A stretch of 5,787 nt of DNA from an uncultured Burkholderiales bacterium. Lineage in GTDB: Bacteria > Pseudomonadota > Gammaproteobacteria > Burkholderiales > Burkholderiaceae_C. The notes beneath the pieces are model-generated. The model searched no databases and was not told the origin of the DNA. It worked only from the letters and a program-made list of their open reading frames with translations. This document shows, piece after piece, positions 1 to 5,787 of this stretch. Each line of letters begins with the position of its first letter. The first letter of the stretch is position 1. Position numbers and translations under genes: made by a program. The DNA is taken from NCBI GenBank assembly GCA_903952885.1, contig CAJBHE010000168.1:1-5787 (forward strand). The letters are read 5' to 3'.

Positions 1-1743
1 AGCTTCGTTGATGCCTTCTTGCAAGATTTGGCCAGCTTTGTCTTCTTTGTAGTACATCACTTGGTCTTTATCGACCGGTGTGTATTGCTGACCTGCTGGG
101 TTGTAAATACCGATTTGACGGAACAAACCCTCCATACCAAAGGTACGGGCTTCGTCCACAAGAATAGGCACCACGCGTGGGCCCAAAGCTTGGTCACGCA
201 AGAGCTGCGTGAGGAAGCGCACATAGGCTTGGGTGGTCGAAATTTCACGGCCTTCGGCTGTGGGCTCCATCACCGCCTTGAAGGTTTCGATGGCGGGCAC
301 AGTGAAATGCTCTTCTGCTTTGACGCGACGGTGTGGCAAGTAGCCACCTAAGGCCTTGCGGCGCTCGTGCAGATAACGCATTTCGGGCGTGTCGTCGGCA
401 GGCTTGTAAAACGGAATCTTGGACAGCTCGCTGTCTGGGATGGGGATGTTGAAGCGGTCACGCATGTACTTGATGTCGTCATCCGTGAGCTTCTTGGTTT
501 GGTGCACCGTGTTCTTACCCTCGCCCGCTTTGCCCATGCCAAAACCTTTGACGGTTTTGATCAGCAACACGGTAGGTTGATTTTTGTGATTGACGGCTTC
601 GTGATAAGCCGCATAGACCTTTTGTGGGTCGTGACCGCCACGCTTCAAGTTCCAAATATCGTCGTCGGTCAGGTGCGACACCAACTCAAGGGTACGCGGG
701 TCGCGGCCGAAGAAATGCTTGCGCACATAAGCGCCGTCGTTGGCTTTGAAGGCTTGGTAGTCCCCGTCCAGGGTGTCCATCATGATCTTGCGCAAAGCAC
801 CATCTTTGTCTCGGGCCAACAGTTTGTCCCACTCGCTACCCCACAGAAGTTTGATAACGTTCCAGCCAGAACCGCGGAACTCGCCTTCGAGCTCTTGCAC
901 GATCTTGCCGTTGCCACGCACTGGGCCATCCAAGCGTTGCAAGTTGCAGTTGACCACGAAGATCAGGTTGTCGAGGTTCTCACGCGCAGCCAAACCGATA
1001 GCGCCCAACGATTCCACCTCGTCCATTTCGCCGTCGCCGCAGAACACCCACACCTTGCGGTTCTCGGTGTTGGCAATGCCACGGGCGTGCAGGTACTTCA
1101 AAAAGCGAGCTTGGTAGATCGCCATCAGTGGGCCCAAGCCCATCGAGACTGTTGGGAACTGCCAAAACTCAGGCATGAGTTTGGGGTGTGGGTAGCTGGA
1201 CAAGCCTTTGCCATCCACCTCTTGGCGGAAATTGAGCAACTGCTCTTCGGTCAAACGACCTTCAAGGTAGGCACGGGCATACACGCCGGGTGACACGTGG
1301 CCTTGGATGTACAAGCAGTCGCCACCGTGGTTCTCATTTTCAGCGTGCCAGAAGTGATTAAAGCCCGCACCAAACATATGGGCCAATGAAGCGAAGGAGC
1401 CAATATGGCCGCCCAAGTCGCCGCCATCAACTGGGTGGTGGCGGTTGGCTTTGACCACCATCGCCATCGCATTCCAGCGCATGTAAGCGCGCAGACGCTC
1501 TTCAATTTCTATGTTGCCAGGGCAATGGGCTTCTTGGTCGGGCTCGATCGTATTGACGTAACCGGTAGTGGCTGAGAACGGCATGTCGATGCTGTTCTCG
1601 CGGGCGTGTTCGAGCAGTTGCTCTAAGAGGAAATGCGCACGTTCGGGCCCCTCTGCATGAATGACAGCCGACAAAGCATCCATCCATTCACGCGTTTCTT
1701 GCCTGTCGACGTCGGTGGACAGGTCGTTTGGTTGTGCTGACAT
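1..1743 (-). CDS. aceE: Pyruvate dehydrogenase E1 component, homodimeric type (partial, C-terminus beyond left edge)
   Basis: This is the thiamine-diphosphate-dependent E1 subunit of the pyruvate dehydrogenase complex. It decarboxylates pyruvate and acetylates the lipoyl groups of E2 (AceF) in the cytoplasm. The minus strand is open for 581 codons from the ATG at 1743 to the window edge; the family is usually about 890-900 residues, so roughly two thirds is present. The N-terminus (DVDRQETREWMDAL) and long blocks such as QGHVSPGVYARAYLEGRLT and SSYPHPKLMPEFWQFPTVS are near-identical to E. coli AceE as I recall it. The ThDP/Mg motif is visible as GDGEMDE (from residue 236) through NCN (265-267). 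His414 in EGKNTVHQ corresponds to the catalytic-loop His407 of E. coli, and Glu576 in QEGINE to the cofactor-activating Glu571. The start is supported by a GAGGAG 6 nt upstream. No frameshift is seen. aceF and lpd would be expected further left, but this cannot be checked here. Confidence 0.97.
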   Translation of the reverse strand, partial: MSAQPNDLSTDVDRQETREWMDALSAVIHAEGPERAHFLLEQLLEHARENSIDMPFSATTGYVNTIEPDQEAHCPGNIEIEERLRAYMRWNAMAMVVKANRHHPVDGGDLGGHIGSFASLAHMFGAGFNHFWHAENENHGGDCLYIQGHVSPGVYARAYLEGRLTEEQLLNFRQEVDGKGLSSYPHPKLMPEFWQFPTVSMGLGPLMAIYQARFLKYLHARGIANTENRKVWVFCGDGEMDEVESLGAIGLAARENLDNLIFVVNCNLQRLDGPVRGNGKIVQELEGEFRGSGWNVIKLLWGSEWDKLLARDKDGALRKIMMDTLDGDYQAFKANDGAYVRKHFFGRDPRTLELVSHLTDDDIWNLKRGGHDPQKVYAAYHEAVNHKNQPTVLLIKTVKGFGMGKAGEGKNTVHQTKKLTDDDIKYMRDRFNIPIPDSELSKIPFYKPADDTPEMRYLHERRKALGGYLPHRRVKAEEHFTVPAIETFKAVMEPTAEGREISTTQAYVRFLTQLLRDQALGPRVVPILVDEARTFGMEGLFRQIGIYNPAGQQYTPVDKDQVMYYKEDKAGQILQEGINEA

Positions 1744-1749
1744 GCTTGT

Positions 1750-1755
1750 CTCCTC
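1750..1755 (-). promoter_or_regulatory. Shine-Dalgarno sequence of aceE
   Basis: On the minus strand GAGGAG lies 6 nt before the ATG at 1743, a strong ribosome binding site at ideal spacing. It fixes the aceE start and contrasts with the divergent kinase gene, which has no such site. Confidence 0.85.
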
Positions 1756-1822
1756 TTGTTGCACTTGTTTTCACTCGAATGTAAGCAGTTTCTCACACAT
1801 TTTCATAATTTCAAATAGCGGT

Positions 1823-1838
1823 CAATGATTCCTCATTG
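1823..1838. repeat. Palindrome, candidate operator
   Basis: The sequence is a perfect inverted repeat with 6-bp arms, CAATGA and TCATTG, around the 4-bp centre TTCC. It lies near the middle of the aceE/kinase intergenic region and overlaps by three bases the only TTGAC-like hexamer pointing toward aceE (TTGACC, plus-strand 1820-1825). The dyad geometry suits a dimeric DNA-binding protein, such as the LuxR-type regulator encoded downstream or a global regulator. The binding protein is inference, and 6-bp arms can arise by chance in AT-rich DNA. Confidence 0.4.
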
Positions 1839-1855
1839 TGAAATTTTGTATTTAA

Positions 1856-1892
1856 TTCAGAGCGTGGTTTTGACTCGCGCATAAACTCTGAA
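1856..1892. repeat. Inverted repeat immediately upstream of the kinase start codon
   Basis: Two perfect 7-bp arms, TTCAGAG at 1856-1862 and CTCTGAA at 1886-1892, are separated by 23 bp. The right arm ends 3 bp before the ATG at 1896. Arm centres are 30 bp apart, about three helical turns, so a protein could bridge the two half-sites on one DNA face. If transcribed, the arms could also pair in RNA and mask the start region. The arms would overlap the -35 and start-site regions of the candidate promoter TTCAGA/CATAAA. Function is not shown by sequence alone. Confidence 0.35.
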
Positions 1893-1895
1893 CAC

Positions 1896-4403
1896 ATGAA
1901 CACACCATCTAAGGCCCTGTCATTTCAACCTCTGGTTAGCCTGTGGCGAAACTGGTGGCGCGAGCAAACACCGACCCGCCAAGACAGCTTTGCTTTCATG
2001 GCTCCACTTGCCGCTGTGGTGTTGTTTATGACCGCTATTACCACCGCGTTTTGGTACTTGCGTTACGAAGAACTCGAACGCGAACAAGAAGTTGTTCGCA
2101 GAGATGTGGAATACGCTCAACAACGCATGCGGCTGCGACTGATAGACAAACAAGAGCAAGTCATGCGCTTGGCACGAAGCATCTCCGATGGGGAAACCGT
2201 GCAAAAAAACTTCATGAGAGAAGCCAAAGCCATCTTGATTCAAAGCCCAGAAATGGCAAGCCTGACATGGGTGAACACCACGCTGCGTGTGCTAGCCACC
2301 AACGCTAGCCCAAGCAGCAAAACAATAATGGCACTCGAAACCAACCAAGTCATTACACACTCAGAAACACTGAACACCTTTCAACTTGCGCGTGAACTTC
2401 AACAACCGGTTTATTCCCATCCCGTTTTAGAAAAGAATCCTCCAAATAACCCCAATTCATATTTGCAACTGCATGTGCCGATCTACAACCGTGGCAAGTT
2501 CATAGGCTTGGTAATTGCTGAATACAGTATGGAAGGCATGATGCGTTTTGCAGTACCCAATGAAGTGGCAGAGCGCTATGCTGTGTCGTTGCGCGATGCA
2601 AGTAACCAAGTACTAGCTGGACAAGCGAACTCGTCAAAGCCCAAGGTGACCGAGGTTGTGCCTTGGCTATTCCAAAGTAACGAATACGGCGTGCCCATCA
2701 CCCCAATGGGCTACGAATTGTCATTGCACGCACAGGCCTATCGCACGTCCACAGGCTTGGTAGGAAACGGTGTGTTTTGGCTAGTTGTGACACTCAGTGC
2801 CATGACAGCTTGGATGTTAATTGGCACTTGGCGCCACACACGCCGCCGGGTACAAGTGCAACAAGCATTAATTGCCGAGACTAACTTTCGGCGGGCCATG
2901 GAAAACTCGATCCTGACTGGGATGCGAGCGATGGACCTAAAAGGACGCATCACCTATGTCAATGCTGCTTTTTGCCAAATGACCGGCTGGACCGAAGAAG
3001 AATTGGTGGGACGCACCCCTCCCTTCCCCTATTGGCCAGAGGAAGACCGTGAAACTTTGGAACAAAAACTGGCCCAAGAGCTCAAGGGAGAAACCACCAG
3101 CAGCGGCTTTCAGGTACGTGTCAAACGTCGCAGCGGCGAGGTTTTTGATGCCCGTTTGTATGTGTCACCGTTGGTCGATGCGCGCGGCCAACAAACGGGG
3201 TGGATGACGTCGATGACCGATATCACCGAACCTAACCGCATAAGAGAACAGCTCTCTGCCGCACACGACCGCTTCACCACTGTGTTGGAAGGTTTGGACG
3301 CTTCTGTGTCCGTGGCTCCCCTTGGCAGTAAAGAGTTGTTGTTTGCCAATAAGTTATATCGCCAGTGGTTTGCCACCAACACGCAAGGCCACTTGAGCCT
3401 GGTGACACAAGCAGGTCAACCCCGCAGCTTGTCTGTGTCAGAAGCTGCCGACGACGACGCCCAAGACCAAGACGATGCTTTGATGGGCTTGCCCACCGAG
3501 GGCATGACTGAGTCCAAGGCAGAAAACGCAGAAATTTACTTGCCCGAGCTTGGCAAATGGCTGGAAGTGCGCTCGCGCTACCTGAATTGGGTGGATGGCC
3601 GTTTGGCACAAATGGTGATTGCCTCAGACATCACCGCACGCCGCCAAGCGGAAGAACAGGCACAGGCACAAGCTGAACGCGCACAATCGGCCAGCCGCTT
3701 GATCACCATGGGAGAAATGGCGTCCAGCGTGGCCCACGAATTGAACCAACCGCTGACCGCCATCAACAACTATTGCAGCGGTATGGTCTCGCGCATCAAG
3801 GCCAACAACTTGAGTGAAGAAGATTTACTCAAGGCCTTGGAAAAAACCGCACACCAAGCGCAACGCGCGGGGCAAATCATTCAGCGCATACGCACCTTTG
3901 TCAAACGCAGCGAACCCAATCGCACGCCATCCGATGTGGCAGCCATGGTGAGCGAAGCCGTGGAATTGGCCGGTATTGAGATGCGTCGGCGACAGGTGCG
4001 CCTGAGCCAAGTGGTCGCCTCACCCCTGCCCGCTGTCCATGTCGACCCGATATTGATTGAGCAAGTGCTTGTGAATTTGATGCGTAACGCTGCCGAGTCC
4101 ATTGACATCGCGCAGCGCCCCCTCACCCGGCGCGATGTCGAGCTGAAAGTGCTGCCCCGCAAGGAAGAGGAACAAGATGTGATTGAGTTTTCTGTCACCG
4201 ACTCAGGCCGTGGCCTGCAGCCCGAAGTGATGGAGCGTTTGTATGAAGCCTTCTTCTCCACCAAGTCCGAAGGCATGGGCATTGGCCTGAATTTGTGCCG
4301 CTCCATCGTTGAATCCCATCAAGGGCGCATGAAAGCTGAGAACCTCTACAATGCTGATGAAATAACGGGCTGCCGCTTTTCCTTCTGGATACCGGTCCGA
4401 TAG
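1896..4403 (+). CDS. Membrane-bound PAS-domain sensor histidine kinase (FixL/DctB-like core)
   Basis: This is the sensor kinase of a two-component system. A short cytoplasmic N-terminus is followed by a membrane segment at about residues 32-55, a periplasmic region at about 56-286 that begins with a helical, coiled-coil-like stretch and includes a Cache-like part (LHVPIYNRGKFIGLVIAEYS), and a second membrane segment at about 287-312. No HAMP domain is apparent. A PAS domain with PAC tail spans about 328-447, and a second, divergent PAS-like domain about 452-584 carries an acidic insert (516-528). After a Gln/Ala/Glu-rich linker, HisKA has the H-box AHELNQPL with phospho-acceptor His614. HATPase_c has N731 (NAAES), the DSGRG box (769-773) and GMGIGL (793-798). 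There is no receiver domain, so it is not hybrid. ATG 1896 is the only plausible start: an in-frame TGA lies at 1839-1841 and no ATG, GTG or TTG comes between. No Shine-Dalgarno is visible. The signal is unknown; the first PAS domain has no histidine, which argues against FixL-type heme binding. Confidence 0.93.
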   Translation: MNTPSKALSFQPLVSLWRNWWREQTPTRQDSFAFMAPLAAVVLFMTAITTAFWYLRYEELEREQEVVRRDVEYAQQRMRLRLIDKQEQVMRLARSISDGETVQKNFMREAKAILIQSPEMASLTWVNTTLRVLATNASPSSKTIMALETNQVITHSETLNTFQLARELQQPVYSHPVLEKNPPNNPNSYLQLHVPIYNRGKFIGLVIAEYSMEGMMRFAVPNEVAERYAVSLRDASNQVLAGQANSSKPKVTEVVPWLFQSNEYGVPITPMGYELSLHAQAYRTSTGLVGNGVFWLVVTLSAMTAWMLIGTWRHTRRRVQVQQALIAETNFRRAMENSILTGMRAMDLKGRITYVNAAFCQMTGWTEEELVGRTPPFPYWPEEDRETLEQKLAQELKGETTSSGFQVRVKRRSGEVFDARLYVSPLVDARGQQTGWMTSMTDITEPNRIREQLSAAHDRFTTVLEGLDASVSVAPLGSKELLFANKLYRQWFATNTQGHLSLVTQAGQPRSLSVSEAADDDAQDQDDALMGLPTEGMTESKAENAEIYLPELGKWLEVRSRYLNWVDGRLAQMVIASDITARRQAEEQAQAQAERAQSASRLITMGEMASSVAHELNQPLTAINNYCSGMVSRIKANNLSEEDLLKALEKTAHQAQRAGQIIQRIRTFVKRSEPNRTPSDVAAMVSEAVELAGIEMRRRQVRLSQVVASPLPAVHVDPILIEQVLVNLMRNAAESIDIAQRPLTRRDVELKVLPRKEEEQDVIEFSVTDSGRGLQPEVMERLYEAFFSTKSEGMGIGLNLCRSIVESHQGRMKAENLYNADEITGCRFSFWIPVR

Positions 4404-4404
4404 G

Positions 4405-4410
4405 TTGGAG
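4405..4410 (+). promoter_or_regulatory. Shine-Dalgarno sequence deciding the response regulator start
   Basis: TTGGAG lies in the 15-bp gap after the kinase stop codon. Its GGAG core ends 8 nt before ATG 4419 but only 5 nt before the in-frame TTG at 4416. The spacing and codon identity favour ATG 4419 as the start. Confidence 0.7.
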
Positions 4411-4418
4411 TTTTATTG

Positions 4419-5045
4419 ATGAGCTTGATTCCCAAAAAAGGTACGGTCTATGTTGTCGATGACGACGAGGCAGTTCGCGATTCATTGCAATGGTTGTTAG
4501 AGGGCAAAGACTACCGTGTTCGTTGCTTCGACTCCGCCGAAACTTTTCTGAGCCGCTATGACCCACGCGAAGTTGCCTGTTTGATTGTGGACATCCGTAT
4601 GGGTGGCATGACAGGCCTGGAGCTGCAAGACCGTTTGGTAGGGCGCAAGTCTCCTCTGCCCATTGTGTTCATCACCGGCCACGGCGACGTGCCTATGGCC
4701 GTAGACACCATGAAAAAAGGCGCGATGGACTTCATCCAAAAGCCTTTTGACGAAACCGCTTTGGTCACCTTGGTCGAGCGCATGCTGGCCCAAGCCACCA
4801 CCGCCTTTGCTGAATCCCTGCAAGCCGCCAGCCGCGACGCTTTGATGGCAAAGCTGACCACCCGTGAAGCCCAAGTGCTAGAGCGCATTGTGGCCGGCCG
4901 CTTGAACAAGCAAATTGCAGACGACTTGGGTATCAGCATTAAAACTGTGGAAGCGCACCGCGCCAACATCATGGAAAAGCTCAATGCCAACACCGTGGCC
5001 GACTTGCTGAAAACAGCCCTCGGACAAAACGCTCCCAAGGCTTAA
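4419..5045 (+). CDS. FixJ-family response regulator (receiver plus LuxR-type HTH)
   Basis: This is the cognate transcription factor for the upstream kinase, 208 residues, the usual size for FixJ/TtrR/NodW-type regulators. The receiver domain (about 8-125) has the acidic metal-binding cluster VVDDDE (Asp14-Asp16), phospho-acceptor Asp58 in LIVDIRM, switch Thr86 in FITGHGD, and Lys108 in QKPF, so all key residues are intact. After a linker, the C-terminal LuxR/GerE helix-turn-helix occupies about 144-200, with LTTREAQVLERIVAG, the recognition-helix segment ISIKTVEAHRANIMEKL and the tail NTVADLL. The gene begins 15 bp after the kinase stop, so the two are surely co-transcribed. A TTG at 4416 would add one residue, but the ATG has better spacing to GGAG. 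Target genes are unknown; the divergent aceE region and its own promoter are positional candidates. A Rho-independent terminator follows 47 bp after the stop. Confidence 0.95.
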   Translation: MSLIPKKGTVYVVDDDEAVRDSLQWLLEGKDYRVRCFDSAETFLSRYDPREVACLIVDIRMGGMTGLELQDRLVGRKSPLPIVFITGHGDVPMAVDTMKKGAMDFIQKPFDETALVTLVERMLAQATTAFAESLQAASRDALMAKLTTREAQVLERIVAGRLNKQIADDLGISIKTVEAHRANIMEKLNANTVADLLKTALGQNAPKA

Positions 5046-5092
5046 AGCCAATCCGTTTCGCGCTGAACCCATCATCGCACGAACGCATCCAC

Positions 5093-5117
5093 AACGCCCG
5101 TTCAACGCGGGCGTTTT
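5093..5117 (+). terminator. Rho-independent terminator after the kinase/regulator operon
   Basis: An 8-bp perfect GC-rich stem, AACGCCCG (5093-5100) with CGGGCGTT (5108-5115), encloses a 7-nt loop. The run TTTT (5114-5117) begins in the stem and is followed by AT-rich sequence. On the opposite strand no T-run follows the stem, so it looks unidirectional. It would end the two-component operon and separate it from folD. The short T-run may allow some readthrough. Confidence 0.8.
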
Positions 5118-5140
5118 CAATTCTAAATTTCCTCTATTTA
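5112..5140 (+). promoter_or_regulatory. Weak candidate promoter for folD overlapping the terminator
   Basis: TATTTA at 5135-5140 is a fair -10 hexamer 9 nt before the folD ATG. With a 17-nt spacer the -35 position would be CGTTTT at 5112-5117, inside the terminator's right arm and T-run, and is a poor match; TTTTCA at 5114-5119 has only a 15-nt spacer. Transcription would begin just before the ATG, giving a very short leader. The rest of the 5046-5149 gap shows no better promoter. Confidence 0.2.
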
Positions 5141-5149
5141 ATCAAGACC

Positions 5150-5787
5150 ATGACCGCACAACTCATTGACGGCAACGCCCTATCCAAACAACTGCGAACC
5201 CAAGTGGCCATAGACACGGCCGCCTTGAAGGCCAAAGGTTTGACACCAGGCTTGGCCGTGGTGCTGGTGGGCGACAACCAAGCCAGCCAGGTGTATGTGC
5301 GCAACAAAGTGAAGGCTTGTGAAGACGCGGGCTTGCACTCGGTCCTTGAGAAATACGAAGCCACCATGACCGAGGCCGATTTGTTGGCCCGCGTAGAAGC
5401 ACTCAACCACGATGACAGCATTCACGGCATCTTGGTACAACTGCCCTTACCTGCCCATATCGACGCGCAAAAAGTGATCGAAGCCATCAGCCCCGCCAAA
5501 GACGTGGACGGTTTTCACATCGCCAGCGCCGGCGCGTTGATGACCGGTATGCCAGGCTTTTGGCCGTGCACGCCTTATGGCTGCATGAAGATGCTGGAGA
5601 GCATTGGCTACGACCTGAAAGGCAAACACGCCGTGGTGATTGGCCGCAGCAACATCGTGGGCAAACCCATGGCGCTCATGCTGCTGCAAAAAGATGCCAC
5701 CGTGACCGTGGCGCATTCGCGCACCCAAAACCTCAAAGCACTCACCCTGCAAGCCGACGTGATCGTGGCTGCTGTGGGCAAACGCAA
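5150..5787 (+). CDS. folD: Bifunctional methylenetetrahydrofolate dehydrogenase / methenyltetrahydrofolate cyclohydrolase (partial, C-terminus beyond right edge)
   Basis: FolD interconverts 5,10-methylene-THF, 5,10-methenyl-THF and 10-formyl-THF in the cytoplasm with NADP, feeding purine and formyl-methionine synthesis. The frame is open for 212 complete codons plus two bases to the window edge; the family is about 280-300 residues, so about three quarters is present. Catalytic features are visible: Tyr49 and Lys53 in VYVRNKVKA, Gln97 in GILVQLPLP, Asp120 in KDVDGF, the PCTP motif (about 139-142), and the dinucleotide-binding segment VIGRSNIVGKPMA (from about residue 163). The start MTAQLIDGNALS matches the usual FolD N-terminus (LIDG). 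No in-frame ATG, GTG or TTG is found between about 5090 and 5150, and no Shine-Dalgarno precedes the ATG. It follows a terminator and so is probably its own transcription unit, with no evident functional link to the two-component genes. Confidence 0.96.
   Translation, partial: MTAQLIDGNALSKQLRTQVAIDTAALKAKGLTPGLAVVLVGDNQASQVYVRNKVKACEDAGLHSVLEKYEATMTEADLLARVEALNHDDSIHGILVQLPLPAHIDAQKVIEAISPAKDVDGFHIASAGALMTGMPGFWPCTPYGCMKMLESIGYDLKGKHAVVIGRSNIVGKPMALMLLQKDATVTVAHSRTQNLKALTLQADVIVAAVGKR

Larger units (their letters stand above)
1744..1895. promoter_or_regulatory. Divergent intergenic regulatory region between aceE and the sensor kinase gene
   Basis: This 152-bp stretch lies between two divergent start codons and must hold the promoter for aceE and, most likely, the one for the kinase/regulator operon. 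It is strikingly AT-rich compared with the flanking genes: only 16 of 60 bases in 1801-1860 are G or C. I found no convincing consensus sigma-70 pair in either direction. For aceE, TTGACC (plus-strand 1820-1825) could be a -35 box, but the hexamer 17 nt away (AAATGT) is a poor -10. For the kinase gene, TTCAGA (1856-1861) and CATAAA (1880-1885) have an 18-nt spacer and would start transcription only a few bases before the ATG; TATTTAAT (1849-1856) is another possible -10. The region also holds two inverted repeats, listed separately. No small ORF or RNA gene is evident. Confidence 0.7.

Noticed and set aside
367..1293. 308-codon open frame on the plus strand across aceE
   Set aside because: It lies wholly antisense to aceE in the frame sharing its codon boundaries, a common source of long spurious ORFs. 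The translation has no recognisable domain, while the minus strand gives an excellent AceE match throughout.
1870..1875. TTGACT as a -35 box for the kinase gene
   Set aside because: A -10 at normal spacing would fall on or after the start codon (about 1892-1897), so it cannot drive the annotated gene.
3659..3672. Tandem ACAGGC/CACAAG-like repeat in the kinase
   Set aside because: It simply encodes the Ala/Gln-rich linker before HisKA (QAQAQA), and is too short to call a repeat element.
3881..4306. 141-codon minus-strand open frame
   Set aside because: It is antisense to the HisKA/HATPase part of the kinase, whose motifs are all intact on the plus strand. The Arg/Ser/Thr-rich translation is typical of a shadow frame.
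4556..5038. 160-codon minus-strand open frame
   Set aside because: It is antisense to the response regulator and has no recognisable motif, whereas the plus strand has all receiver and HTH residues.
5039..5049. Small palindrome GGCT-TAA-AGCC over the regulator stop codon
   Set aside because: Four-base arms with a 3-nt loop and no following T-run are too weak for a terminator; the real one is at 5093-5117.
5447..5752. 101-codon minus-strand open frame near the right edge
   Set aside because: It is a shadow of folD, whose catalytic motifs run through this region on the plus strand.

Overview
The window reads as ordinary chromosomal DNA from a betaproteobacterium, most likely Burkholderiales and probably Comamonadaceae-like. 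That is inferred from the close match of AceE and FolD to proteobacterial forms, the FolD motif FWPCTPYGC, TTG-rich leucine codon use and moderate G+C content. No alignment was run, so the genus is open. There are no mobile elements, tRNA or rRNA genes, CRISPR arrays or long repeats.

Layout: (1) 1-1743, minus strand: the first 581 codons of aceE, the E1 subunit of the pyruvate dehydrogenase complex. The gene runs off the left edge. (2) 1744-1895: a 152-bp AT-rich divergent intergenic region. It holds a perfect 6-bp-arm palindrome and, just before the next start codon, a perfect 7-bp-arm inverted repeat. (3) 1896-4403, plus strand: an 835-residue membrane-bound hybrid-free sensor histidine kinase with a periplasmic sensor region, two PAS-type domains, HisKA and HATPase_c. 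(4) 4419-5045, plus strand: its FixJ/LuxR-type response regulator, 15 bp downstream and clearly in the same operon. (5) 5046-5149: a gap with a Rho-independent terminator. (6) 5150 to the right edge, plus strand: the first 212 codons of folD (methylene-THF dehydrogenase/cyclohydrolase).

How the genes relate: the kinase would autophosphorylate at His614 in response to an unknown periplasmic or cytoplasmic signal and pass phosphate to Asp58 of the regulator, which binds DNA through its C-terminal LuxR-type helix-turn-helix. The pair is transcribed divergently from aceE, so the shared intergenic region is a plausible target. That would make it a candidate regulator of pyruvate oxidation, but this is inference from position only. 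folD is separated by a terminator and is probably an independent housekeeping unit.

I see no radically new system. The points most worth following are the unassigned kinase/regulator pair next to aceE, the two inverted repeats between them, the start codons without Shine-Dalgarno sequences, and the tight spacing between the terminator and folD.
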